This document shows, in pieces, positions 45,201 to 58,900 of a stretch of 64,000 bases of DNA. The stretch is from assembly GCA_003640385.1 (NCBI GenBank), contig RCAB01000057.1, forward strand, positions 1 through 64,000, written 5' to 3'. The notes beneath the pieces were generated by a model that made no database searches, was not told the DNA's origin, and worked only from the letters and a program-made list of their open reading frames with translations. The position numbers were made by a program, and so were the translations under genes. Source of the stretch: Setaria digitata (Eukaryota; Nematoda; Chromadorea; Rhabditida; Setariidae). The first letter of the stretch is position 1. Each line of letters opens with the position of its first letter.

Positions 45201-48200
45201 CTGTAATGCTCAGGCAAGATATCATTTATGATAGGCTAATTTATTCATATTTCGATCAAATACCTCATCTGTCTATAAAATTAGAAGTTCTGGAATTTTG
45301 CGGTTTCGGATTTTGAAGTTTGAGAATCAAGATAAGCTTAACCTAGAAGTCATTATGACCAAAATTTTTCAGATTTTTCATCTTTTTGTTTTTTGAATTT
45401 GCAGTGGTATCGAAGACAAACGTTTGTGGAATCCTGCAGTTGTGAAACAGGCCTTAATTAAGGGTGCATCCAGACTTCCTAATGTGGCAACGATGTTCGA
45501 ACAAGGTGCTGGTAAAATGAACGTTCTTGCTTCATTTCAATTCATGCGACGGTATTCTCCGCAAATCACGTAATAACTTGGTTATGTTCCACATGCTCTG
45601 AAGTGATGCATGGTTAAATCCAGAACTAATCAAAACAGTTCAGACAGGATTATTGTCAAAAAGAACTATAAATTATTATCTCGTACTAATTTGGAATAAC
45701 TCTTAGCTTCTTGTTCAATTTATAACGTTTCTTTTTTTTTCTTCGGAAGGACTATGATGGATGTGGAACGCATGCTAAATTTTAGAATTTTTCATTGATA
45801 CGCCCACCAATGTGATCAGGAAAAAGTCAAGCACAAATTCCATTATCAAAATATGATTTAAAGTAATATTTCTGCTTTTGCAGCACAAAAAGTAATTTTA
45901 TTACTTTAGGTTAATTCCTCCATATATCGATTTTAATGAATGTCCTTATATGTGGCCGTATTGTAGTCAACCACTTTATGCTTCTGCTTTACCGACTATC
46001 ATTAATGTAAGCTATCCTGTGTAGTTGAAAGATAGTGAATTTTTTATGCTTATTTTCAATTTTTTCCGTTATTTGTTTGCAATGTATTAAAATCAACGAC
46101 TTGAGGAATTTATGGGGATTATTATTGTTTAACTGTGTTTCAAAGCTGCAGGTTACGATTGTTAATGGAATGGGTGTATCTGGTCGAATAGTCGAAGAAG
46201 TAAGTATTTATTGAAAAATTCATACTATAAATTAAGCTAGAGCGAAGATTTTGATAGTCAGAAAAGTCATTTAGCCGGTATGGGAGCCATTAATGGATGA
46301 AAGAGGCGATTTGTTGAATATTTCGATAATGTATTCCGATCTCCTGTGGCCATGGTCAGGTTATATGGCAGTTGCAATAAATGTTGTGCCAAGTGGATAT
46401 AATTATGATGGGACTGCGAGTGGGAAAATCACTGTTACTGTAGTGGTAAAATTTTGTTTCTTTTATTTTATAATATTAATACGGATGTGTGTAGATTTGA
46501 ATTTAGAACTGGAATTACATTCAAGCGGGGTTGAATATTGCAAGATAAATCTGCTGTTGTAAACATTTCGTATTATATTCTGAATAAGGTGTATGCTTCT
46601 AACAGTACTTAATATTTTGTCTCAAAAAATTTCAGAACTAAGTTATATTGCAGTCAGAAGAACGAGGTAAACAAAAACACTCAAGTGCACAATTTTTAAT
46701 ACGAGTTCGTATCATTCCAACTCCACCAAGGAGGTTCAATTTAATGATTGTAATTCTGTTTTGGGATTTGTTCGTATCTATGTATAATGTTGTCTTTATT
46801 TTCAAGTTTATTGATTAACTTATTACGATAAAAAACAATGATGGAGTAAAACTTAGAAGCACAATTACAGAGGAAAAGTTGCTGTAGCGACAGGAAATCT
46901 AACCGAATGTATAATAATATTACATTAAAAAAATAAATAAAATAAAAGAGAAAGGTAGAAAAAGAAGGACCAAAAAAATATGTATTTCAGCCAACGATTG
47001 CTGTGGGATCAATATCGAAACATACGTTATCCTCCGGGATATTTTCCACGTGATGATTTGCGTGATAAGACGAATGTACTGGACTGGAATGCTGACCATC
47101 CACATACTAATTTTAAACCTCTTTATCAACATCTTCGAAGCAGTGGCTACTACATTGAGGTGATCTTAAGCTAAGTCGAGATATTTTTAATTTATCAACT
47201 GAAATTCAATCAATAAATTCTGATATGCTTTGATTTTAGTGTCTTGAGAAAGTAGGAAAAAATATTTTCTCATTCTCAAAAGCATTAATTTTGCATTTTA
47301 CACCAATATTTTTCTTCAACTCATGTAAAAGCAATTTTTTCCAAATAAAAAATCATTTCATATGAGAAGCGGAATGAGTAGACTGTTTAAAACAGCCGCA
47401 CAGAATTATCAATAAGAAGCTCTAATTTTAAATGAAGATATTACGTCATGTTTTTTTTTTGTTTTAAATCAAAATATTAATATATGTCAGTTTTGGTCAG
47501 GTATTGGGTGAACCACTTACTTGCGTGGATCTGAGCCAGTACTCGGCTTATTTGCTAGTTGATCCAGAGGATGAATTTTTCCCCAGTGAACGCCAAAAGC
47601 TTTATTTCGAAGTAAATAATGCCAATTTGAATTTGATAATTTTCGCCGATTGGTACAATGAATCTGTAGTTGATAAAATTAAATTTATGGACGAAAATAC
47701 CAAGTATGTTCCTTTTTCTTCCAGCAGTGTTTTAACACTTTTAATTAACATTTTTTTTTTTCCATAGTGCTTTCATATTGAATTAAGGTATCTGTTCCAA
47801 AAAAGCTTCCCACTTTACTTTTGTTTGGAACTAACACCAGTTCACTGTAACATACCTTATTGACTTGGACATTTAAAGAGAATCAGAATGGTTAGTGTGG
47901 GGAATTCATAGGCTGCCCCTTTGAAATTTTTTCAGAAACGCGGACCCAATATATAAGTATTAGAAGGCACGCTAGAAAAATTTTGAGAATCCAAATAAAT
48001 TATAGCTCAGGTATTTTTCCAGAAATCTTTAACACTTCAGAGTTTTTTCAGCAACAAGGAATAGGAGTGACCCGTTTTTCTGTTATTTCAGGCAGTGGTG
48101 GCAACCGGAAACGGGTGGAACAAATTTGCCTGCTTTAAATGACCTTCTTGAGAAATGGAACATCTCATTAAGCGCGCATGTAAGACCTTTGAGTTCTTGA

Positions 48201-51163
48201 AATGAAGCTTTTCTTTTTTTTTTTTTTTAATCGAAAGGGTCTTTCGTAAAAATCTTTTTTAACAGTTAAGTCATGGCTTTGAAAAGTGCCAGGACTGATA
48301 ATTAACCACTATATATAGCTGAATTTGATTGATTGACTTTCCTTGTCTCTTGTTCAGAATATTAAAATTTAGTTTTATATCTTAGTAAAAATCACAACAA
48401 ATTCAATTGATTTACAGGTTTTAGATGGTATTGCTAATATAGGAAATACAGTGATAAAATACTTATCAGGGACATCAATTGCTAATGCTCCAACCGATGC
48501 ACTAATTGCATTATCGAGTCTAATTGATTTGGTACATTGCTTTTCCAATTGTAATCATGTATTAATGTTTTTAAGAAATGCTTTAAGTATTTAATGGAGC
48601 AGCTGAGAATGATTTTTTTTCTTGATACATATGATTTTGGGAGTAGAAGATACGTTGACGCAATCATCGGAAATTCTCTTTGAACTAAAAATAGTACGGT
48701 GGTTGGGATTTAAAAAAGTATTTATACTAAGCTACTGATTTGAATTTGAAAAACTTTGGTTTAAAGGGATCGCAATTTTTTTTCAGGGTGCTGAGATGAT
48801 AGCAGATGAAAAATCTGACAAACTTTATGAAGAGGCTATTTTCGTCTATTACAAAAATGCTACTTCACCGAAGACGTAAGTTCAAATCGTCTTTTGGAAG
48901 TGTTTTGTTTAGAGTCGTTAGTCGGTAGTGTGATAACCAAATAGTAAGTTTATATGTATCACCTGATAGATATGAAAGTAAAAAGAGAAATCTCTTTAGC
49001 TATGTTGTCTATGCTATTATATCAACATTGAGCTAAGATCTTTTGTAAAATTGTAGCGGCTCCTCATATTGGTAACTTACAGAAACTTGGTTCTCTGATT
49101 TAGATCTTGTGTTATGTGGTATGTACTGAAAACGTAGTCCTGATTATCTGTTCTTTCTATCTCGCTATCTTTCTCCTATCCACTTTCAGCAATTTGTTTT
49201 TGTTCTTCGAGCTTCAGTTTTTCTTTCCCTAACACATGTTATAATTTACTTCAGATCAGGATTTGTGGCAGTTTTTGGCGACAGCACATGCCTTGAAGTT
49301 GGTGCAACATCAGATACGAAGAGTTGTATATTTTTATTGGAAGCACTTCTTGAAAGTGCACTGGAAGGTGATTTGATCACAAGTTTGCGGCAATCACTTA
49401 AAACTGTTAGTAATTTTCTTGCCTTGTATTACGTAGAAGGTGATTAGGAAACTGATCATTGTTAAATAGGAAGAGAACGGAAGTGTATATTGTATTAACT
49501 GAACTTTCTCATACATGCGAATTTTAATTTATTGTTTTTTATTAGCATCAGCCCTATTACATGTATTATTTGTCAATATGTTGAATAAAAAGTGATCTTT
49601 CAGTACGCTAGAAAGGTCTGTGTGAAGTTTTCCTCTAATCCACTTTCCAGCGTCCTGCAAGATAATACTTTTGTTTGTTTACCACGTCAACCAATACAAA
49701 TGTAGTAGCGCTACTGTCAATAAAAACAAATTGAAATCCACATTTAGTGAGATCATCCAGTCAGCATATAATATATTCTTTCGTTCTCCTCCTATTTAAT
49801 GATCCCCAATTCTCTGATATGAACATCAACATACCCATAAGTAGGAAATAATATTATGTGGGTTTAATTTGATGAAAATTTATATTTTGATATTTTTCAA
49901 TAGTGTTCATCCAACTAATACGAAATTACTGGAAGGATAGATTGACAGTTGTTTTTTTTTTCTTACAGGCTGATATTTTGTTATCGACAACATATTCCCA
50001 CAGTTTACCTCTTCCGAAAAGAATAATTACTTCGAATTTCGCAAAATATTCGAAGGTGCATGAGGATTGATGTGATTAGTTCCTAAAACTATGGAGAAAT
50101 TTAAATTAAAGTTTATTTTCTTTTAGAAATGATTTCCATCGGTATCAGCAAGATTTAAAATCCTGAGAGATCATGAAATTGAATTTGGCAATAAAAATTT
50201 GGTGGTTTCTGAATTTTTCTTGAACCCTTTTAGGTTATAATGAATATCTCAACTTATGCTGAACCAGTATATCGAAAAGAATCGAAATGTCGGGTTTTAC
50301 CCGCTTCTGTTTCACAACCAGTTAACAATGTTACTCTTTCGTCGTAAGTTAATATATTATCCCTGTGTTTCACCCCATAAAATAGGAGATAGTACCAACT
50401 CATGATATTTTGAAATGTGAGGCTCGTTACAATATTCTACTTTTATTGGTGGCAGCATTATCGAATCTGTTGTTTGATGGAGTGATTTCCGTACCATCTT
50501 GTTAAAGTTATGATTGGCTTCTGTTTGAGCACTGGGTTAGAAAAGAACAAGATGGTATTAATTAGCACAAAGTTGATGTATCGATTAATCCACTGAAACT
50601 TTTTTCGTGTGCGTTACCTGTTTGTATCATATTACTTATATGAAAACTTTTAGGATTAAACTACTACGAATTATTAGTGAAATTAAAGGACCGAATTTGT
50701 TGATAAATTTATTCAAATCAAAACGATAATATGTTGTTCATTTCCCTAATTTATGTACAAATGTATTTGATTACTATTTGAGGGATTTGAATCGTGATCT
50801 TCTGAAGGATGATCGTTCAGATCTTGCTGATGAGAATCAACTTACGAATGAAGTAACTCCTGTACAGGTCGTCAGTCATTCGCTACTACTTTTTGTTTGA
50901 TTTTAGAGAATTTTCATAAATTCGAATTCTAAGTTTTGTAATTTTTGCAGCTCCATGAAATCGTGCAGTTTTTCGACGAAAATGCAAAAAGTAATGTTGA
51001 ACGAATGCATTCGTTAAGTTTCACGGATCGGAACTATGGTTTTTTGTTGTTGGCTTTTATTTCTTCTTTTATAATTGTGATGTATTATCGTATTGTGATG
51101 CGTCGGTTGGTTGTACGCTTTCGAATTTTCCGATTTATATTAAGAAGATTGCAGCTGTTATAA
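42298..51163 (+). CDS. site-1 protease (MBTPS1/SKI-1 type subtilase)
   Basis: Golgi serine protease that, in animals, cleaves membrane-bound transcription factors such as SREBP and ATF6. Exons 2-24: 42830-42957, 43192-43393, 43729-43839, 43919-44031, 44315-44388, 44515-44625, 44795-44907, 45072-45213, 45405-45569, 45910-46006, 46152-46199, 46275-46445, 46654-46733, 46991-47159, 47501-47703, 48092-48179, 48418-48531, 48787-48875, 49255-49405, 49969-50055, 50234-50343, 50783-50867, 50951-51163. Catalytic Asp (VFDTG, codon 43755), His (GHGTFVAG, 43927), oxyanion Asn (GNDGP, 44606) and Ser (GTSVASP, 45167) are intact, with S1P-specific [12 protein letters not shown] and [10 protein letters not shown]. 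The C-terminus has one membrane helix and a short, very basic tail, shorter than in vertebrates. Exon 1 (42298 to about 42367) is inferred from an ATG opening a signal-peptide-like frame and a phase match; its donor is uncertain. Total about 977 aa. Two introns are non-canonical (GC donor after 45213; TG acceptor before 45072). Confidence 0.92.
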
Positions 51164-52947
51164 TTCTTCATAATTACTGTGTTATACGTAGCATATTGGC
51201 TAGTTGCATAACAAATATATTAAGATTTTTATTAATACGAGTGCGGGTATTATATTAAGTCTGATTTATCTCTCAACTTGTTTATTTAACGCATCAATTG
51301 TAGTCTTCTTACTTCTGCACAGTCTCATCGATAGTGGCAGCATATCACTATTGATGAAACTGTGTTATCGTTTGATGTCATCAAGCAGTGTTAACACAAT
51401 GTAACTTTCAAGTATCCAACAGCACTCTACATTTTTGCATGAGGTTGTATATCGGAAGTGGTTTTTTCCATGCCAGTAATGACTGACCACTGCTGGATGT
51501 GCAGAAAAAATGGAACAACGCGAGCTGGTCTGGCCTGAGCTGTGGAATTGATACACTAGAGCGGGAAGTAGGCTGATTTCGTAGCGCACAACGGAAATGC
51601 AGTGAAGAAGTACAGAAATTTCAGACTGCAGGTTTCCAGACGGTTTTGCATCCGTTCCGGCTGCCATGACAACTTCCTCACAATTTATTACACGTTATTT
51701 ACGTTAGGAAATGATACCAATGCTATTTCAATACTTTGGAAACGTTGCATAATCTTTGCACTTCACAAGAACTTCAAGTTGATGGCGAATAGTCTATGCC
51801 ACCACACTGTATGGAGCTGTAGAAGTGAGCTTGTCCAGTGCTGATGGCGCGAAATTTAGTTTTTTGAAATGAGCCTTAAACTGTGCGCGCGGTTCCTCTT
51901 TTTAAATTGGAGTGCGGAATGTGCTTTTTTTGTCATTGTGTAATTTTGGTTCGTTTTGAAGGTTTCAGGAATTCTTGGTTGATAGTACTAGGTTCCAGTA
52001 CTTCTTCCACTGATTTTTTTTTTTTTTTGATTTTCGCATTTTTTTCCTGGATTTGCGAGTTCAGTAAGTTCGATTTTGTTTGAGTGATCTAGAATTAAAC
52101 TCAAATGAAAAATATAATGCACGTGATACTTTTCCATCATATTACTCGAAAACATGTTGAATATGGAGATAACAGTGAGTTAAACAACTTAACTGCCTTA
52201 TTTCGTCCTATATTCAAATGTAGAAATTTGAAGAGAATTGATATTAGATATGTCAATATAAAGAAAGAATTAAAATTATTCCCTTTCTTTTCTCAAATTT
52301 CCCAAGCATCTCTACAAATCTTCGATCAAATTGAAGTGGAGTTTCATACGGATAAAATATGCAAATTACATTTCCTCAGATCTGAAGTAGTGAAATCAAA
52401 TCTTAAGATTAAGGTTACAAGGAAGCTGGTAATATTAGTCCTTCGTACTTAGCTTAACTTTTAATCGGCATATTTCTCATAATCGTTTGTGGAATTTGAA
52501 GTTGGTGACCTACTTTAATTGCATTTGGTATTTACTTTTGCAGGGATTCATCTGAAACGTTTAAATGGTTAAACGCAATTCAGCTGTATAGCTTGCTTTA
52601 TTTTGCTATGCAGATGAATCGCGTTTGAAACTGATCCATTGAGGCTGGCGTATTCAAATGATTTCTTTTTTTTTAATGTAGTCCTACTCGATGTTAGATT
52701 TTAACCTATATTGTGGGAGCTTGATTAATGATATGCATGACAACTGTTGGCAAAATTATGTACGTGTGACGGAAGTTTACTTGCTTGCATAGTCTTAAAG
52801 TAACAAAATTAGGTAACGTGAAGGAAATTCGGAATTAATCTTTCGAAAGTTTCAATTGACAACTTTAAGGCGAAGGACATTTGCCGGAAGTTTGAAAATC
52901 ATCAGTTTTACCCTGTAATTTTCAGGGACTGTGAGAAAAAAGTTTCT
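51164..52947. other. intergenic region between site-1 protease and top-2
   Basis: The block at about 51430-51850 is richer in G and C than its flanks and has overlapping frames on both strands: 100 codons on minus (51365-51667) and 80 codons on plus (51602-51844). Neither is recognisable. A 115-codon plus frame lies at 52105-52452 and is listed separately. The rest is AT-rich. Confidence 0.45.
52105..52452 (+). CDS. hypothetical 115-aa frame, LRR-like
   Basis: An uninterrupted ATG-to-stop frame, long for this AT-rich sequence. A segment near residues 45-70 (KCRNLKRIDIRYVNIKKEL) has the leucine/isoleucine spacing of a leucine-rich repeat, and the protein is basic. No splice acceptor just before the ATG and no known family are recognised. 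It could be an exon or remnant of an F-box/LRR-type gene like the one at 25310-33214, or a chance frame. Its neighbour top-2 begins only 540 bases downstream. Confidence 0.25.
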   Translation: MKNIMHVILFHHITRKHVEYGDNSELNNLTALFRPIFKCRNLKRIDIRYVNIKKELKLFPFFSQISQASLQIFDQIEVEFHTDKICKLHFLRSEVVKSNLKIKVTRKLVILVLRT

Positions 52948-52959
52948 GTATTGTCGCAG
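52948..52959 (+). promoter_or_regulatory. candidate spliced-leader acceptor of top-2
   Basis: TATTGTCGCAG ends at 52959, 33 nt before the ATG at 52993, with no recognised upstream donor. It supports the choice of the tiny first coding exon. Confidence 0.5.
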
Positions 52960-52992
52960 GTTTTGCAAAAGTACAATAAATTGCATCAGAAA

Positions 52993-55900
52993 ATGAGCGA
53001 CTCATCGGAAATCATCGTCAGTTATTCATGAGAATTTATGAGTTTGAATGATCAAGCAAATTTAAAATATACGTAAAATATGGTTTAAGCTAATCCTTCA
53101 CTTTCACGAAGCACACCTTTCCTGAAACGGTTGCAGGTTTTGTTTAAAATTAATTTTTTTTTTTTCAGTCTGTTGATTCGGACGATGAATCGAATTCATC
53201 CTCTTCAGCACTGCCGCCATCAAATCCACCCAAGACACTTGTTAGAGGAACGGTAAAACCTGGAAGAAAGAAAATTGAAAAACCATGTATGTTGGAATAT
53301 TAATAATAACTATTGTGGTATCTATTTAGTTTTTTAGTGAATAATTTTATCAATGCTCTGCTGCTGGTTCCTTCTTGTCTCGCATTTTTGCTCGTACGGA
53401 ATGCGAAGCGAATATAATTTTGTTTTGTGCGATTTTGAATATCTCATGAAGATTTTTCCCTTTTATAGCGGCACAAACGGCGCAAAAGGACCCACTGGAT
53501 GTCTTCATAGATTTGGAGAAAGAAGAGAAGGAAAATAAAGGAAAGCGATTAAGCATTGAAAAAATATACCAAAAGAAATCACAACTTGAGCATATCTTGT
53601 TGCGACCTGACACATACATTGGTTCTGTGGAATATACCGACAGAGCTGTACATTAGTTTCTGCTTATTTTTAAGCAGTTTTTTTTCTTATAAAAAGAAGT
53701 TGCTCAAATTCTCAGAGGAATTCATGCAAGTCATCAGATATGTTGTATAGTGATTTTTTTGTAAAATCGTTAATCCATTTCGTTTATCAGGACAGACTGT
53801 TACTTGAGTTCATTATTCATAGGTTGAACTTAAATATATAAATTCTTGTAACTAGATGCAGAAACAATTACTGAAATTTGTAGCCAATGTGGGTATACAA
53901 CGCGGAAACTGATCGAATAGTTCAGCGTGAGATTTCATATGTACCAGGTTTGTACAAGATATTCGATGAAATTTTGGTAAATGCTGCTGATAATAAGCAA
54001 CGAGATCCGAAAATGAATCTTATCAAAGTTAATATTAGCAAGTAAGTTAGTACAGTGTTCAGATTTTCCCACTCTTTATCATTTAATTTAATTGGATGCA
54101 TTAACTAAAATTACAAATCTCCGTAAGAAAGCTATGCGGCATGTAGTAAATTAAAGTTCAGTATACTGAATAGTTGAGATTTTCCGTTACACAATTAGTT
54201 TCTGCAGCAACAAATTATAGTGTGATAGTAGTGGCTCTTTACTTTCGGCGTGAATGGAAGATAATTATTAGTAGCGATACTTTCCTCGGCGTTCTCAGTG
54301 CTCGGGAAAGAGTGTCGTTAAAAAAGTACCACTCTTTTACTTTTAATCTGTAATTTAAGCTGTTTTTTTTTTTTTTTTTTTGAAAAGTTCAGCCACATAA
54401 GCTACCTAGTTTGTCTCAAAAGAATGTTATTGGTTTTAAGACTTGGTAAATGACTTCAGAGAGAAAAATGAAATTAGTATATACAACAATGGCAGAGGTA
54501 TTCCTGTTGTGTTGCATAAAATTGAAAAACTTTATGTCCCTGAACTTATATTTGGGACTCTGCTTACGTCATCCAATTATGACGACAGCGAGCGTAAAGT
54601 TACAGGTTATTTTTCTCAAATTTTCTTCCTCGTCTTCGGTAATGTCTTGTATATTTGTTGAAATAGTTTAGAACCTCGAAGGCAGTCTCTTTGTTGTTTC
54701 AGTAAGTATTGTTTCTACTCCATGACAATGCAAAAGTCATCATTAATAGCGTTGGATGGAACACTAGTAGAAAAAGTTTCATTTCCAAGATTCCTTGGAA
54801 AGTGAGAGTCTAAAAGTTGTGATTAAATTCTTCGTTAAATTCTTCGTTAATTTCTGAGTCTTCTCTTCATCTTTGTCACCCAGTCAAGATGTGGAGATTA
54901 TATTTTTCATTTTTTTTTTTTTTCAAAAATTTCCCAAATTAAGGTGATGTAACAAAATCATTCTACAGGTGGTCGAAATGGATATGGTGCCAAACTTTGC
55001 AATATATTCAGTACAGAATTCACGTTGGAGACTTCAACCAATGAATATGGAAAAGCTTTCAAACAGGTGTTCGAGTTTTTTTTTTTCAGCTTCTCGACAG
55101 TCATTTAAAACAATAAATTTCAAGTTTAAATGTGAATCCTACATATTTGGTGATGGTATTCTAGACATGGTTCAATAATATGACAAAAAATAAAGAACCA
55201 GAAATAACGAGCAGTGCCAGAGAAGATTTTACACGTGTAACGTTCAAACCAGACTTGGCAAAGTTTAAAATGACGGAACTGGATGAGGACATTATTGCAC
55301 TGATGTGTCGTAGAGCATACGATATTGCTGGTTCAACACGTGGTGTTAAAGTGTTCCTTAATAATAAACAGATTCCCGTATGTTTCTAGAAGTATTATGT
55401 TTTCTGACACCGATTTTAGCGTTATTTATGTCTGTGCATTCAACAGATCAATGATCCTTCCATAATTTTGTGAATTATACTGATAAGAATAACGCAATCT
55501 TATCAATTTGAAGCTCAGATTCTACTGGTTATAGATAATTTTTGGTGTTGTTGATCTAAAGAAATTTATTTGTAAAGCAGGTCACTGTTATTTGTTGTAT
55601 CTTTTTCTGCGTTTTAAAAATTTTTGTTGGAATTTAGGTCCAAGGCTTTAAGCAGTACGTTGAACAATATATTAAGCATAATGTCGACGGTAATGGTGAC
55701 GCACATAAAGTAGTTTATGAATCAGTTAATGCACGATGGGAAGTGGCACTTACAATTTCTGAGAAAGGCTTTCAACAAGTCTCATTTGCAAACAGTATTT
55801 CTACTACAAAGGTTGTTTGATTTTACGTAATATGAAAAATAGTAAACAAGTGGTGTTTCTTACCTGTAACGTTTGACCACATGTTCTTCAAGGAGGTAGT

Positions 55901-58900
55901 TCAATTTCAAAAGTGAAAATGAAGAAGAAGGAACAGATTATTAATTTNTCTCTTATATGTTACATTGCGAATCCTATCGCTCATATTAGGTTAATATTTC
56001 AAAAGTGAAAATGAAGAAGAAGGAACAGATTATTAATTTTCTTGTATTTAGGGTGGTCGGCACGTTGATTATGTTGTAGATCAGATAACAAGCAAGTTAA
56101 TTGATGTTATCAAAAAAAAAATTGGTAAGAGTGGTGGGATTAATGTGAAACCGTTTCAGGTAATTTTCCTCCATTTTTCATTTGTATATTTGCTTTCCTA
56201 TGCGATTAATGTACTCTGCTTTTTCAGAGAGACATTAGTTAATCTTAATAAGTGTTAATAAATATCAGATCCACGGAACAGATATGTGACTTTTAATCCA
56301 TTCCGAAAGATTACAGCGCTATAAATATTCAAGTTAATCGTTGTGTTCTGCAATAAGATTAATTCCAAAATTATATTAATTAGTATTTTTTTCAGATAAA
56401 AAATCATATGTGGATATTTGTTAATGCACTTATCGAAAATCCAACATTCGATTCTCAAACGAAAGAAACGATGACATTACAGTCCAAAAGTTTTGGTTCA
56501 ACATGTGAGCTTTCGGAGAAGTTTATTCAAGCGTCACTGAAATGTGGGATTGTGGAAGCGATTATGGCATGGGTACGATTCAAACAACAAGAAACACTGG
56601 ATAAAAAGTGTTCATCTAAAAAGACAAGCAAATTAAAGGTGGCACTATTTTAAAATTTTAAATATAAGAGATAGAAAAATATGCTTGATCGTAATAACAT
56701 GCAGCTGCAAGCTGAAGGTTGGACTTGCTCTCTTGTCCCTCATCATTCAACTCTATTATTCAGTTTGATTTTATATCAAAACAAAACTGAAATTATCTCA
56801 TTTAGGGTGTGCCTAAATTGGAAGATGCTAATGATGCTGGCACCAAAAATTCAGCGCAGTGTACACTTATTCTTACAGAGGGGGATTCAGCCAAATCATT
56901 GGCCGTTTCAGGTCTCGGTGTTGTTGGACGTGATAAATACGGTGTATTTCCTCTGCGTGGTAAAATGCTTAACGTTCGAGAAGGCAATCATAAACAGGTA
57001 ACTGATCAGATAAGAGCATGACAAAGTATTCCATGTGCATCAAATAAATATATATGATTTAAAAAATCTTTTTTCTAGATAATGGAGAACACGGAAGTGA
57101 ATGCTTTGCTGAAAATCATTGGCTTACAGTATCGTTTAAAGTACGAAACAGAGGAAGAGATGAAAACTCTACGTTATGGCAAAATAATGGTTATGGCGGA
57201 TCAGGTTTAGTTATTCCTTAGATTTTCAACAAAATATGTATGGAGAGAATATCGTAGAGCATAGTTCTATTTATAGTGTGTAGGATTCTTTAATAAACAG
57301 CATGGTTGATCGTCTATGCGAACTTAGAGAGTACTGAAACATTCAAGCAAGCATATCTCCGAATTAGTATTTTATTTCATTATTGAAGGGAAAACTTTTG
57401 AAATATTACCTATCTTTTAATCTTTCATATCATTGTCTTTACCGACATTTATTGAACGAAATATCAAGTAATGAAAAAGGGACATCATCTGGTGAAAATC
57501 ATTACAAAGTCTTTTTTTGTTAATCATTTGCTGCTCTGCTTTTGCGTTGTCATACACTTATAATAAACAATTTAGCGATTAAATAGGATATATTTCTTCA
57601 GGATCAAGATGGTTCCCATATCAAGGGATTGATCATTAATTTCATACATTATAATTGGCCAGCATTGATTAGGCGGAATTTCATTGAGGAATTCATTACT
57701 CCAATTGTCAAGGTTTGAGGATTATTGCACATTGATTGTCACTGCTAACAAATCAAAATATAGGTGGTGCTAAATTGTTAAAATTATTGGTTACAGGCAA
57801 TTAAAGGCAAAGAAGAAATTCCGTTCTTCTCACTGCCGGAATACAGAGAATGGCTTAATGATACGGAAAACTGGAAAACATACCGTATTAAATACTACAA
57901 AGGTGCGTCTAGTGAATAATAAAGTTGAAGGGTATCCAGATATCAAAACTTCCATGGTACCCATAATTCATCTCAAATGCAAATATCACAAACATTAAAG
58001 ATTATTCCCTTCATACTCTTTTGGGATGAGTTATTTATAGGTCTGGGCACTTCTACATCAAAGGAAGCGAAGGAGTACTTTATGGATATGCGAAGACACA
58101 GAATACAGTTTAGATACAGCGGTGAAGAAGACGATCGTGCGCTAGATATGGCTTTTAGCAAGAAAAAAGTCGACGAGCGGAAAATATGGCTTACAAATTG
58201 GATGGCTGTATGTTGTGCTTATTAAGAAAAAAAAAAAAAAAAGACTGTTCAGTAATTTCTTCTGACATATGGGTATCTAAAGAAATCTGAGAAGCTTATG
58301 TATAGTAAAGTAGATGAAAAGTTAGCACAAAATGAGTACTCCTAAAAAGATTGATGTTCAGCAGTCCCATGTGTTTAGGATCGACGAAGTCGTCGAGAGA
58401 ATGGTGTAACAGAAGAGTATTTGTATGATAAAAATACCCATTTTGTTACGTTCAAAGATTTTGTCAACAAAGAGCTTGTTCTTTTTTCGAACTGTGATAA
58501 TGAAAGATCAATTCCAAGTTTGGTGGATGGTTTGAAGCCTGGTCAAAGAAAGGTAAATATTGAAATTAGTAAATTTTACAATAATCTTTTTAAGTAGACT
58601 TTTAAATGAAGTCTTATTAAGTGGCAATTTAACATAAATATAAATTCCACCATAAGTACTGTTTGATAATATCTTTCTTGACATTTTTATATTCTTCACT
58701 TTTTTCAAAGGTTTTGTTCACATGTTTCAAACGAGCTGATAAAAAAGAAGTAAAGGTGGCGCAGTTAGCTGGTGCTGTTGGCGAAATGTCAGCTTATCAC
58801 CATGGTGAGGTTAGTTCTCATGTAAATTTTGTGGAACTTGCAGATTTCTCAAAAACAGCTTTGAATAGATATTAATTATTAGCTGATGCAGCTTAGTTAA

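Noticed and set aside
45087..45213. Use of the first AG (45085-45086) as the normal site-1 protease acceptor
   Set aside because: It keeps frame but would delete the conserved GYGR segment, so I annotated the exon from 45072 and flagged the TG ending instead.
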